Assembly (NCBI GenBank): GCA_041920505.1 | Contig: JBHGXV010000021.1 | Span: 124,001-188,000, forward strand | Origin: JBHGXV01 sp041920505 | GTDB taxonomy: Bacteria; Bacillota; Bacilli; Brevibacillales; Brevibacillaceae | Direction: 5' to 3' | Length of the DNA stretch: 64,000 bases | Shown here: one piece after another, positions 16,875 to 24,850 of the stretch | Position numbering within the stretch: position 1 is the first letter of the stretch | Layout: each line of letters begins with the position of its first letter | Made by a program: the position numbers and the translations under genes | Notes under the pieces: model-generated | Seen by the model: only the letters and a program-made list of their open reading frames with translations | What the model was told of the DNA's origin: nothing | Database searches by the model: none

Positions 16875-17678
16875 GTGGAACGAAACGGGATTTTGCACGG
16901 ACTGACACATACCTATCACGGGAAAGAGACGCCCGTTGATTATTACCTGAACCTCGAAGACGACCGCCTGCCGCTCAATGAATGGCTGGGAAACACCCTC
17001 ACCCTGTCCTATCTGGGCGAAAAGCGCTGCATCGCCTGCGGCCGCAAAACGAACAAGACGTTTAACAACGGCTACTGTTACCCGTGTTTCACCAAACTGC
17101 CGGAAAACGATCTGTGCATCGTCAAACCGCACGAGTGCCATTTTGACCAGGGGACCTGCCGCGACGAACAGTTCGGGCAGACACACTGCATGATTCCGCA
17201 CTACGTCTATCTGGCGCTCTCCAGTGAGGTGAAAGTCGGGTTGACCCGCAAACACAATCAGTTGAAACGCTGGGTGGATCAGGGGGCAATCCGGGCGATC
17301 CCGATCGCCGAGGTGCCGACCAGGCGGATGGCCGGGGAGCTGGAAGTCCACCTCAGCCAGTATCTGCCGGACAAGACCAATTGGCGCAAGATGCTCAAGG
17401 GGGATGTGCGGGAAGTGGACCTTTTGGCCCTGCGCGAAGAGGTGTACGCCTATTTCCCCGAAGCATTCAAACCGTTCCAATTGCGTGAAGACGAGTGGGT
17501 GGAGATCACCTACCCGATGCTTGAATCGCTGGAGAAGATTACCTCGTTTTCGCTGGACAAAGCGGAGAGCGTGGGCGGCAAGTTGATCGGGATCAAGGCC
17601 CAGTACCTGATTTTCGACACGGGCGTCTTTCACGTGAAAAAGCACGCAGGATACCAGGTGCGGGTATCGGCCGGATGA
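16875..17678 (+). CDS. DUF2797 protein with zinc-ribbon-like cysteines
   Basis: A 267-aa protein of the uncharacterised DUF2797 family. The N-terminal third has RCIACGRKTNKTF..GYCYPCF, a four-cysteine zinc site, then a C/H cluster (KPHECHFDQGTCRDE...THC). The centre reads HYVYLALSSEVKVGLTRK followed by RWVDQGA, a pattern that resembles the core of GIY-YIG nucleases (YVY...KVG.T...R). I infer a possible nucleic-acid role from that resemblance only. The GTG start at 16875 has AAAAGGGGAG upstream. It is divergent from the deacetylase gene and not obviously part of an operon. Confidence 0.8.
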   Translation: MERNGILHGLTHTYHGKETPVDYYLNLEDDRLPLNEWLGNTLTLSYLGEKRCIACGRKTNKTFNNGYCYPCFTKLPENDLCIVKPHECHFDQGTCRDEQFGQTHCMIPHYVYLALSSEVKVGLTRKHNQLKRWVDQGAIRAIPIAEVPTRRMAGELEVHLSQYLPDKTNWRKMLKGDVREVDLLALREEVYAYFPEAFKPFQLREDEWVEITYPMLESLEKITSFSLDKAESVGGKLIGIKAQYLIFDTGVFHVKKHAGYQVRVSAG

Positions 17679-17825
17679 CCGGCGTAACCGTTCCGATTGC
17701 ACAGCGATCCGCGAAGCCTGCCTGACTCGAAGGTCCAGCGCGTCAGCGTCAGCAAAGCGTCCGGCGCATAAGAACAGGCCAAACGCTTCACACTGACGAT
17801 AAACGCAAACAAGGGAGGGTTCGGT

Positions 17826-17996
17826 GTGAAACGAACGGATGAAATCCAGTACAATGGCGAATTGACCGGAACGGTCGACGAGACCCACGACCGAAAACGC
17901 CTCGGTCTGACCTGCAGTCCGATCCAGCAGATGTGGCAAGTGGGTTCGGGTACCGAAGCGGCCGCCCCTGACGACCTTGCCAACGGCAACGGCTAG
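17826..17996 (+). CDS. Small hypothetical protein, 56 aa
   Basis: An open frame of 57 codons from GTG 17826 to TAG 17994, preceded six bases upstream by the strong ribosome site AAGGGAGG and followed ten bases later by a hairpin that looks like a terminator. The predicted product starts VKRTDEIQYNGELTGTVDET and ends AAAPDDLANGNG; it is hydrophilic, acidic at the C-terminus, contains one cysteine, and has no membrane segment. I do not recognise it. The combination of ribosome site and terminator makes it a better gene candidate than most frames of this size. Confidence 0.5.
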   Translation: MKRTDEIQYNGELTGTVDETHDRKRLGLTCSPIQQMWQVGSGTEAAAPDDLANGNG

Positions 17997-18005
17997 CCCC
18001 TTTTG

Positions 18006-18046
18006 ACAGGCCGACTCCGCTTACGGAGCCGGTCTGTTCCCTTGTT
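18006..18046 (+). terminator. Probable terminator after the 56-aa gene
   Basis: ACAGGCCGACTCCG (18006-18019) pairs imperfectly with CGGAGCCGGTCTGT (18024-18037) around a short CTTA loop. The downstream tract TCCCTTGTTG is only moderately T-rich. Confidence 0.55.
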
Positions 18047-18110
18047 GAGCCTGTCCGGGGGGCGTGCTATCCTAGAATCAGGAAACGACATCGAGAAAGC
18101 GGGGAAAACC

Positions 18111-18470
18111 ATGACCATTAAAGCGTACATGTACGACAAATGCGGCACCTGCCGCAAAGCGAAACAGTGGCTTGCGAATGAACAGGTAGCGTTTGAAGAG
18201 ATTCCGATCGTCGAAACGCCGCCAGGCAAGGAAGAGTTGCGCCGCATCTGGCAACAGAGCGGACTTGATTTGCGCAAACTGTTCAATACCAGCGGACAGT
18301 TGTACCGCGAGATGAATCTCAAGGAACGCCTGCCGCAGATGAGCGAAGAGGAGATGCTGGATCTGCTCGCCTCCAATGGCAAGCTGATCAAACGGCCGCT
18401 GATCACCGACGGCGAGCGCGTGACGGTGGGCTTTAAGGAAGAAGAGATGCAGACGTGGAGGAATCGCTGA
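18111..18470 (+). CDS. ArsC/Spx-family thioredoxin-fold protein (YusI-like)
   Basis: A 119-aa protein of the arsenate reductase/Spx superfamily. The N-terminal active site is YDKCGTCRKAKQWL with a CxxC pair (residues 11 and 14), and KRPLI near residue 90 supplies the basic residue common to the family. Length and the single-domain build fit YusI/YffB-like proteins better than true arsenate reductase or the global regulator Spx. The reaction is not established for this subgroup. I set the start at ATG 18111; the longer upstream frame lacks a ribosome site. The aminotransferase gene begins one base after its stop, so the two are co-transcribed. Confidence 0.87.
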   Translation: MTIKAYMYDKCGTCRKAKQWLANEQVAFEEIPIVETPPGKEELRRIWQQSGLDLRKLFNTSGQLYREMNLKERLPQMSEEEMLDLLASNGKLIKRPLITDGERVTVGFKEEEMQTWRNR

Positions 18471-18471
18471 C

Positions 18472-19644
18472 ATGTGCCCGCAACCGTCCCGTCGACTGCA
18501 ATGGCTCACGTCGGCCATTTTCACCGAGATGGCCCAGCGCAAACAACAGGTGGCCCAGCGCCAAACCGTGATTGATCTCGGGATCGGCAGCCCGGACAAG
18601 CCGCCCGCGCCTCATCTGATCGAAGCGCTTGTTGAGGCTGTCAAGCGCCCGGACGTGTACGGGTACCCCGGCAGCGAAGGTTCGCCCCGTTTTCGCGAGC
18701 AGGTGGCCCGCTGGTATCAACACCGCTTCGGAGTGACGCTTGATCCCGACGGGGAAGTGCACGCGCTGATGGGTTCCCAGGACGGGCTGGCGCACCTGGC
18801 GATGTCCTGGGCGGACCCTGGCGACGTCGTGCTGGTGCCCGACCCCGGCTATCCGATCTACGCGGGCAGCGTCTACCTGTCCGGAGCGGAACTGTACCCG
18901 ATGCCGCTTCGGGCGGAAAACGGCTTTTTGCCCGATCTGTCGGCCATTCCCGCAGAGATTTGCCGCCGCGCCAAACTGATGATTCTGAACTATCCGAACA
19001 ACCCGGTGTCCGCCGTGGCGCCGCTCTCCTTTTTCGAAGAGGCCGTGCGTTTTGCCAAACGGCACGACATTGTCGTCGTTCACGATCTGGCCTATTCGGA
19101 GATGGCATTCGACGGCTATCGTCCGCCCAGTTTCCTGCAGGTGCCGGGGGCCAAGGACGTGGCGATCGAGCTGAATTCGTTCTCGAAAAGCTTTAATATG
19201 GCCGGTTGCCGCGTCGCCTACGTCGCGGGCAACGCAAAGCTCATCCGTCCGCTCGCCGTCGTCAAGTCCAACATCGACTACGGGGTTTTCCTCGCCGTGC
19301 AGGAGATGGCCATTGCCGCGCTCATGGACGACATGGCCCGGGCGACTCCCAATCCGGTCAGCGCGCTGTACCAAGAACGAAGGGACGTATTGCTAAAAGC
19401 CCTGGCCGAGATCGGTTGGGCGATCGAGCCGCCGAAAGCGACCATGTTCGTCTGGGCCCCGATCCCGTCCGGTTGGACGTCGCGCGAGTTTGCGTTTGCC
19501 GTGCTGGAGCGGGCCGGTGTCGTCGTGATTCCTGGCAGCGCGTTTGGAGCGGAGGGAGAAGGGTATGTCCGCATCGCGCTGGTCGAAGAGCCGGACGTGC
19601 TGCGAGAGGCGGCCCGCCGCATCGGCGCGAGCAGCGTGTTGTGA
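18472..19644 (+). CDS. PLP-dependent aminotransferase, LL-diaminopimelate aminotransferase-like
   Basis: A 390-aa fold-type I, class I/II aminotransferase. Visible: the N-terminal DLGIGSPDKPPAPHL substrate region, YGYPGSEGSPRFRE, NYPNNPVSA (asparagine contacting PLP), VVHDLAYSEM (aspartate on the PLP nitrogen), and the Schiff-base lysine in NSFSKSFNMAGCRVAY. The first block is typical of DapL-type and related enzymes (YugH/PatA group), so the lysine/diaminopimelate pathway is possible, but substrate prediction within this family is weak. The start ATG 18472 follows GTGGAGG at a suitable distance and lies one base after the previous stop. Confidence 0.88.
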   Translation: MCPQPSRRLQWLTSAIFTEMAQRKQQVAQRQTVIDLGIGSPDKPPAPHLIEALVEAVKRPDVYGYPGSEGSPRFREQVARWYQHRFGVTLDPDGEVHALMGSQDGLAHLAMSWADPGDVVLVPDPGYPIYAGSVYLSGAELYPMPLRAENGFLPDLSAIPAEICRRAKLMILNYPNNPVSAVAPLSFFEEAVRFAKRHDIVVVHDLAYSEMAFDGYRPPSFLQVPGAKDVAIELNSFSKSFNMAGCRVAYVAGNAKLIRPLAVVKSNIDYGVFLAVQEMAIAALMDDMARATPNPVSALYQERRDVLLKALAEIGWAIEPPKATMFVWAPIPSGWTSREFAFAVLERAGVVVIPGSAFGAEGEGYVRIALVEEPDVLREAARRIGASSVL

Positions 19645-19738
19645 CCCTCCCGTTTCGCGAAAAAAACAGGTATGAAACAAGTCGGGCACGGGTATGATGA
19701 TGTTGGCTGACGAAAGCGGGCAACATTCAATAATTCAA

Positions 19739-19789
19739 TAAGAATAATTACTAAATTGTATTGACTATAAAATAGCTGGCTGGTATCAT
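19739..19789 (+). promoter_or_regulatory. Peroxiredoxin promoter with PerR-like box
   Basis: TTGACT (19761-19766) and TATCAT (19784-19789) are separated by exactly 17 bases. Just upstream, TAAGAATAATTACTA (19739-19753) resembles the PerR/Fur 7-1-7 box (10 of 14 positions of TTATAATnATTATAA by eye). It would fit peroxide-inducible expression of the downstream peroxiredoxin. Confidence 0.6.
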
Positions 19790-19831
19790 AATTCATGTAA
19801 GTTCACGAAACCCAAAAGGAGGTCGTTACAT

Positions 19832-20380
19832 ATGGCACAACGTCTGGTTGGTCTTCCAGCCCCTGATTTCACCATGGAAACCGCTCTCGGCAACGGCAAG
19901 GATTTCGGCAAAGTATCCTTGTCCGACTACAAAGGCAAGTGGCTCGTACTCTTCTTCTATCCGCTTGACTTCACCTTTGTTTGCCCGACCGAGATCATCG
20001 CGCTGAGCGAAGCGATCGAAGAGTTCAAAGATCTGGACGCGGAAGTGCTCGGCGTTTCCACCGACTCCATCCACTCCCACCGCGCGTGGATCAACACGCC
20101 CCGCGATCAGAACGGTCTGGGCGGCCTGAACTATCCGCTCGCGTCCGACATTCTGAAAACGGTGGCTCGCGACTACGGCGTGCTGGATGAAGAGAAAGGC
20201 ATCGCGTTCCGCGGTCTGTTCATCATCGACCCGGAAGGCATCCTGCGTTACCAAGTAGTGACCGACCTGAACATCGGCCGTTCCGTAGACGAGACGCTGC
20301 GCGTGCTGCAAGCGCTGCAATCCGGCGGTCTCTGCCCGGCCAACTGGCGTCCGGGTCAACAACACCTGACCGAGAAGTAA
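19832..20380 (+). CDS. Typical 2-Cys peroxiredoxin (AhpC/Prx1 type)
   Basis: A 182-aa cytosolic thiol peroxidase that reduces H2O2 and organic peroxides. The peroxidatic cysteine is C51 in DFTFVCPTE, and the resolving cysteine is C168 in GGLCPANW, so it acts as a typical 2-Cys dimer or decamer. The GGLNYPLASD segment and the long C-terminal arm match eukaryote-like Prx1/AhpC2 proteins. No ahpF follows, so electrons probably come from thioredoxin. AAAGGAGG precedes ATG 19832. The promoter and PerR-like box are described separately; a terminator follows. Confidence 0.95.
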   Translation: MAQRLVGLPAPDFTMETALGNGKDFGKVSLSDYKGKWLVLFFYPLDFTFVCPTEIIALSEAIEEFKDLDAEVLGVSTDSIHSHRAWINTPRDQNGLGGLNYPLASDILKTVARDYGVLDEEKGIAFRGLFIIDPEGILRYQVVTDLNIGRSVDETLRVLQALQSGGLCPANWRPGQQHLTEK

Positions 20381-20413
20381 TCGTTTCCCACAGACGTACA
20401 ACAGGACAAAAAG

Positions 20414-20446
20414 AGGGTCTAACTGAGGTGTTAGGCCCTTTTTTTG
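20414..20446 (+). terminator. Intrinsic terminator after the peroxiredoxin gene
   Basis: GGGTCTAAC-TGAGGT-GTTAGGCCC followed by TTTTTTT. Confidence 0.9.
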
Positions 20447-20479
20447 CAACAGATGATCACCATGAAAGGAGTCGATTGT

Positions 20480-20932
20480 ATGCGTCTTCGCGAAGAATTG
20501 CCTGATTTTCCGGGGATTACCCAATGGGTCAACGGACAGGTGTCCAAGGCTGATCTGGCCGGCCAGCCGGTGCTGGTTCACTTCTGGTCCGTCAGTTGCT
20601 ACATGTGCAAGGAGTCTCTGCCGCAGATCAACGAGTGGCGGGAAAAGTACGCCGCCAACGGACTTCGCGTGATTGGCGTCCACATGCCCCGTTCGGAGGC
20701 GGACACCAACATCGAGACGATCAAGCAAACGATCGCCCAGTACCAGTTGACCCATCCGATCGCCATCGACAACCAGATGACCACCACCGACGCGTTCCAG
20801 AACGAGTACGTGCCGGCGTACTACCTGTTCGACGAGTCGCTCCAACTGCGTCACTTCCAGGCTGGGGAAAAGGGGCTCAACCTGGTAAAAAAACGCTTAC
20901 ATCGAATTTTGGGAATCGAAGAGGAATCCTAG
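20480..20932 (+). CDS. TlpA/ResA-like thiol-disulfide protein, cytosolic form
   Basis: A 150-aa thioredoxin-fold protein of the TlpA/AhpC-TSA-like group. The active site is SCYMCKESLP (CxxC), with the cis-proline in VPAYYLFD. There is no signal peptide or membrane anchor, unlike ResA or TlpA proteins that act outside the membrane, so this one probably works in the cytosol, perhaps beside the neighbouring peroxiredoxin. The ribosome site AAAGGAG and ATG 20480 fix the start. It is separated from the peroxiredoxin gene by a terminator, and gcvH follows 61 bases later with its own ribosome site. Confidence 0.85.
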   Translation: MRLREELPDFPGITQWVNGQVSKADLAGQPVLVHFWSVSCYMCKESLPQINEWREKYAANGLRVIGVHMPRSEADTNIETIKQTIAQYQLTHPIAIDNQMTTTDAFQNEYVPAYYLFDESLQLRHFQAGEKGLNLVKKRLHRILGIEEES

Positions 20933-20993
20933 AATCTTTGTCCAATACTTAAGAGGGAGATCATCTGTTGCCCACAGGAAGGAGTATGTCAAG

Positions 20994-21374
20994 ATGGAAT
21001 TTCCGAAAGAGCTGCGTTACAGCGAGGAACACGAATGGGTCCGTGTGGAAGGGAACAAGGCGTACGTCGGCATCACCGCATTCGCCCAATCGGAGCTGGG
21101 GGATATTGTGTTTGTTGAACTGCCGGAAGTAGGGACGACGGTGAAACAGGACGAACCGTTCGGCAGCGTCGAGTCCGTGAAAACCGTATCCGAGCTGTAC
21201 GCGCCTGTCAGCGGGAAGGTCGTCGAGGTAAACGGCGAACTGGAATCTGCTCCGGAACTGGTCAATTCGTCTCCGTATGACAAAGCGTGGATGATTGTCG
21301 TGGAGATGTCTGACCCGAGTGAACTGGAAAAACTGCTGGATGCCGACAAATACGCGGCGCTGGTGCAAGAATAA
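20994..21374 (+). CDS. gcvH: Glycine cleavage system H protein
   Basis: A 126-aa lipoyl carrier. The lipoylated lysine is K63 in SVESVKTVSELY, with the EEHEWVRVEG start and the SPYDKAWMIVVEMS end typical of GcvH. It shuttles the aminomethyl group in the glycine cleavage system, and in Firmicutes also passes octanoyl/lipoyl groups to other complexes. No gcvT or gcvP lies nearby, which fits the relay role. The start ATG 20994 follows GGAAGGAG. LipA, which inserts sulfur into the attached octanoyl chain, is encoded near the right end of the window. Confidence 0.96.
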   Translation: MEFPKELRYSEEHEWVRVEGNKAYVGITAFAQSELGDIVFVELPEVGTTVKQDEPFGSVESVKTVSELYAPVSGKVVEVNGELESAPELVNSSPYDKAWMIVVEMSDPSELEKLLDADKYAALVQE

Positions 21375-21382
21375 GAGCAACG

Positions 21383-21411
21383 AGACCGGACGTGAAGTCC
21401 GGTCTTTTTTT
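21383..21411 (+). terminator. Intrinsic terminator after gcvH
   Basis: AGACCGGAC-GTGAA-GTCCGGTCT followed by TTTTT: a 9-bp perfect stem. Confidence 0.92.
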
Positions 21412-21618
21412 GCCGTTACTCGTCGAACAAATCAGAAAACAGTGGCGGACAAGAGGTTTCTTTCGATACAATAAAAATAAAAGAGAGCCGGCGGTGGGCC
21501 CCTGCGTGAGACTGGTTGCGCTGGAATGATTTTAGCGTTGGTGGGAGCGCCGCTTGTGCGATACAATCGTTGAGAACCAGTGGTGGAGGCTTTTTCGCTG
21601 CAAGAAGGAGGGGAGATT

Positions 21619-22050
21619 ATGGGGTTCTGTTGTGGAGCAGGCATGCTGGGTTCGTTTGGCACCGTTCGTCATCAACATACACGGGTGCATCACGTGCCGA
21701 TCTTGTACTGTCCCGTTTGCAACCGCGTCGACATTCATCCTGCGGTGGAAAGTGAATACGAAATCCTCGTTGAGTATGCCCAGAGTGACCGCGCCCCTGA
21801 AGTTGATTTCAGCGACTTTGTCAGTGTTGACAATATCCCCGATTTGTTTGAAAATTGCACGATGACAGACGAAGGGAACTACTCCGACGTCTTGAAACAA
21901 CAGATCGACATCGCGCTTGACCTGCTTGGCGTCGCCAAGGAACTGAAGGACGAGGCGTGGCGCGAGGCGCTGAAATACCGGTTGCAGAAGCTGAGCGAGC
22001 GTCTGCGCGAGTATCACAAGCGCAAGGAAGCGTTCAAACACAACACCTGA
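21619..22050 (+). CDS. Small uncharacterised cysteine-containing protein
   Basis: A 143-aa protein I do not recognise. It begins GFCCGAGMLGSFG, then has a His-rich stretch (VRHQHTRVHHVP) and a CxxC pair in YCPVCNRVDIHP, suggesting a metal site. The middle is acidic, and the C-terminal 50 residues are predicted helical and charged (LKYRLQKLSERLREYHKRK). The start ATG 21619 was chosen for the very strong AAGGAGGGGAG just upstream. Two GATACAAT boxes (about 21464 and 21560) in the 5' region may be -10 elements. It lies upstream of the VOC gene without a terminator between. Confidence 0.72.
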   Translation: MGFCCGAGMLGSFGTVRHQHTRVHHVPILYCPVCNRVDIHPAVESEYEILVEYAQSDRAPEVDFSDFVSVDNIPDLFENCTMTDEGNYSDVLKQQIDIALDLLGVAKELKDEAWREALKYRLQKLSERLREYHKRKEAFKHNT

Positions 22051-22144
22051 TTTTGTGTAATCGGCAGGAATGCGTTACAATAGTATGATGACGCTTGCGA
22101 GTGCGTCGGAAAGATTGCTTGTCTTTTGGGAGGAATGTGCGAAC

Positions 22145-22537
22145 ATGCTTCAACTTCAGGGCGTTCACCATATCGCACTCAACTGTCGCAATGTGCGCAA
22201 AGTGGCGCAATTTTTCAAGGACATACTTGAGGTTCCGGTTGACCTGGATGGGATTATCGACGGTCAACCTGTCTATTTTCACGTCGGTTCCCACACCCGG
22301 ATCGGACTGCATCCCCGCGAGGAAGACGGGGCAAACGGGGCCGGGCAGGTGGATCACATCGCCTTTACCGTGGGTACGCGCGACGAACTGGATTATCTGG
22401 TTGACAAGCTGGAGGCGGAGAATATCGGTTACCGCGGGCCGATTGAACGGCCGACCAGCTTCAACCTTTACTTTGAAACCCCGGACGGACACCATCTGGA
22501 AGTGCGTCTGGACCGGGACGAACAAGACGACGCCTAG
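22145..22537 (+). CDS. VOC (glyoxalase/bleomycin-resistance fold) family protein
   Basis: A 130-aa single-module vicinal oxygen chelate protein with two beta-alpha-beta-beta-beta repeats. The likely metal ligands are the histidine in GVHHIALNCRNV, the histidine in QVDHIAFTVG and the glutamate in DGHHLEVRLD near the end. NLYFETPDGHHLE is the characteristic final block. Family members include glyoxalase I, dioxygenases and antibiotic-binding proteins, and the specific reaction cannot be told. The start ATG 22145 follows GGGAGGA. Confidence 0.87.
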   Translation: MLQLQGVHHIALNCRNVRKVAQFFKDILEVPVDLDGIIDGQPVYFHVGSHTRIGLHPREEDGANGAGQVDHIAFTVGTRDELDYLVDKLEAENIGYRGPIERPTSFNLYFETPDGHHLEVRLDRDEQDDA

Positions 22538-22739
22538 GGCGGACGTCTTTTTTTATGCGATTATTAGGATGTGCAATTTCGGCCCCGTCTTCGCCAACAG
22601 CGCCCGGCGATGATTCGACAGACGGCGTCGAGAAGTTTTTTGGCGGCCGGACAATGGCCGACACAGCTTCCCATCGCTCGTCAAAGGTTTCGACAGGCCC
22701 GTCCCCGAACTTGGTGGAAAGCATGTAGGGGGGATGGAA

Positions 22740-23096
22740 ATGAACGGCATGTTGCCGCGCTTGCTCGCACAGTTTCGCGAACGGATCATCCGCAAATCGT
22801 TTCTGCGCGTGATGACGCGCGGATGGGAGAGACGGATCGGACTGATTGTGGAGGATCAGCAGGTTCGCTTCAGCCTGACGATCCGTAGCGGCGAAGTAGA
22901 GTTTGGCCCCTGGCAGGAGGACACCGCTTACGACCTGGTGGTGAGCGGTCAGGAGCGGGATCTTTTGTTGCTGTTTCAGGGTGAGGAACTGGCCTACCTG
23001 CACGCCCGAAAGCTGGTGCAGACGAAAGGAGCGCTGCGCGACCAACTGAAGCTCGACGCCCTGTTGCGGCTGACAGCGGATGGAGCCGCGATTTGA
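22740..23096 (+). CDS. SCP2 sterol-transfer-like small protein
   Basis: A 118-aa protein whose core (VEDQQVRFSLTIRSGEVEFGP...YDLVVSGQERDLLLLFQGE) has the strand-helix order and hydrophobic pattern of SCP2/sterol-carrier-like domains, which in bacteria form lipid-binding cavities of mostly unknown use. There is no signal peptide. ATG 22734 is also possible, but ATG 22740 gives better spacing to TAGGGGGG. It is a modest-confidence family call made by pattern only. Confidence 0.65.
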   Translation: MNGMLPRLLAQFRERIIRKSFLRVMTRGWERRIGLIVEDQQVRFSLTIRSGEVEFGPWQEDTAYDLVVSGQERDLLLLFQGEELAYLHARKLVQTKGALRDQLKLDALLRLTADGAAI

Positions 23097-23236
23097 ATCA
23101 TGGACGTTTGACCCCGCCGGACGCAGGCAACGTTGCGTCGCTCGGGGTTTTTTCTTGCCGGGCGCATGGCGCGTCGCGTTTCATTGCCTCCATCGACTGG
23201 CGGGCGTGGTATAATACTGCCAGGGATGGTGAAACG

Positions 23237-24265
23237 ATGAAAACCAGACAACTTGGCAGGACCGGGCTGGTCGTGTCGCTACTGGGATTCGGCGCCATGC
23301 ATCTGCCGAAGATCACCCAGGCGGAGGCTGACCGGGTGCTGCACTACGCGTTGGACAGGGGCATCCGCTACGTGGATACCGCCCCGGCGTACGGCGACAG
23401 TGAAGAGAAACTGGGAAAGGCGATCCGTTCGCGCCGGCACGAGTACGTGCTGGCCACCAAAACGCAAGCGCGCACGTACGAGGCAGCCAACGCCGACATT
23501 GAAAACAGTCTGCGCCGTCTTCAAACGGATTACATCGATGTTTTGCAGATCCACTATGTCAACCATGTGCACGAATACCGCCAGGTCAGGGCGGTCGACG
23601 GGGCGTTGCGCGCCGCCGAAGAATGGAAGGCCAGGGGCTATGTCGGCCATATCGGGATCACCGGACACAGGCCCGAGCTATTGGCGCGCTGGCTTCGCGA
23701 CTATCCGTTTGACACGGTGCTGTTTCATCTAAGCATGGTGCAGCCGTTCGCCGAACGCGACCTGATGCCTGTCGCGGGCGAGCTGGGTGTCGGCATGATC
23801 GCGATGAAACCGCTGTCAGGGCCGTTTCTTTCGCGGGTGAGAGAGGCGTTGCGCTACTCCGTTGGGTCGGCGGCACACATCGTCCTTTCCGGCATGAAAA
23901 GTGTGGAAGAAGTGGACATGAACATTGAGGCGCTGGCCGACGGCGTGGACGAGACGGAGCGAGCCGATCTGCTGCGGATGGCGCAGGGGCTGGATGAGCA
24001 CGGTTGTCGCCGCTGCAATTACTGCTCCTGCCCGCTTGGCATCCGCATTCCCGACACGTTGATCCCGTCACGTTACCGGGAACGCTACGGACTGCTTGCG
24101 GCCGGGGAGGAACTGTGGCAAAAGTCGGCTGCCAAATTCGCCGACTGCCTCGCATACGAGCCGTGCCGGGAGCGGCCGCTATGCGAGCAGGCGTGTCCGT
24201 ATCATCTGCCGATTCAGTCGGAGATTCGCCGACTGGCGGAGCCGGTTGACGTGCCGCTAAGCTGA
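23237..24265 (+). CDS. Aldo/keto reductase with C-terminal Fe-S cluster domain
   Basis: A 342-aa protein. Residues 1-245 form an aldo/keto reductase barrel with LGRTGLVVSLLGFGAM, the catalytic DTAPAYGDSEEKLG (Asp, Tyr), TKTQ (Lys) and LQIHYVNH (His). The C-terminus is cysteine-rich: GCRRCNYCSCPLGI and then C..YEPCRERPLCEQACPYHL, a ferredoxin-like arrangement able to hold one or two [4Fe-4S] clusters, known from a subgroup of bacterial AKRs. This suggests a redox partner or electron relay not needed by ordinary NADPH-dependent AKRs. The start ATG 23237 was chosen at the conserved N-terminus; the longer upstream frame has no ribosome site. Confidence 0.9.
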   Translation: MKTRQLGRTGLVVSLLGFGAMHLPKITQAEADRVLHYALDRGIRYVDTAPAYGDSEEKLGKAIRSRRHEYVLATKTQARTYEAANADIENSLRRLQTDYIDVLQIHYVNHVHEYRQVRAVDGALRAAEEWKARGYVGHIGITGHRPELLARWLRDYPFDTVLFHLSMVQPFAERDLMPVAGELGVGMIAMKPLSGPFLSRVREALRYSVGSAAHIVLSGMKSVEEVDMNIEALADGVDETERADLLRMAQGLDEHGCRRCNYCSCPLGIRIPDTLIPSRYRERYGLLAAGEELWQKSAAKFADCLAYEPCRERPLCEQACPYHLPIQSEIRRLAEPVDVPLS

Positions 24266-24384
24266 CAACATTGCGTCTAACGGCCGGGAAGGAAAACGCC
24301 TGCTCGGCGGCAGGCGAAAATCGGACGGTGGCTCTTCTGGATTCGGATGGGGTGCGACATTTCTCGACGGGTGGGCGATGCAGG

Positions 24385-24846
24385 ATGAATCTTGTAGACC
24401 GACTGTATCTTATGCTCTATGGGGCGATCGGGGTGTTTTTGACCGGGCTGACCGTGTATGCCGTTTGGCGCGAACGCCGGTTGCGCCGGGAGGCCAGGCA
24501 ACAGGACAGCCGTGTGGTGTTCCTGCACGACAAAAAAGGGGTGCCCCAACCGATCTGGCAGGGAAAACTGGAGGCGATCATCGCCGAGAACGAGCGGCAC
24601 GACGCCGACTTTGACCTGATGGTGTACCCCGACTCCCTGGTGATCGGCTTCGCCGAACAAGGATACCCGTTTCTCACGCTGCCCGCCGGCCGGATTCGCC
24701 GCGTGGTCGGGGAAAAAGGGCGCGTGAAGCTGTTGTTCGACCGCGATGACGGCCGCCGCATCGTTTACCTGCTGATTGGCGTCCAATCCAGAGGTCTGGC
24801 CGACAAAATCGAGTTTATCCGCAAACGGGCGACCGCCCGCTCCTGA
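24385..24846 (+). CDS. Uncharacterised protein with one N-terminal TM segment
   Basis: A 153-aa protein with a single hydrophobic helix (LYLMLYGAIGVFLTGLTVYAVW, about residues 7-28, broken here for description only by its basic flank RERRLRREARQQ). The remainder is a soluble domain of mixed strands (VVFLHDKKGVPQPIWQ, FDLMVYPDSLVIGF, RIVYLLIGVQS) that I do not recognise. It probably faces the cytoplasm because the positive cluster follows the helix. ATG 24385 is the last start before the helix. A terminator follows. Confidence 0.68.
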   Translation: MNLVDRLYLMLYGAIGVFLTGLTVYAVWRERRLRREARQQDSRVVFLHDKKGVPQPIWQGKLEAIIAENERHDADFDLMVYPDSLVIGFAEQGYPFLTLPAGRIRRVVGEKGRVKLLFDRDDGRRIVYLLIGVQSRGLADKIEFIRKRATARS

Positions 24847-24850
24847 CCGG

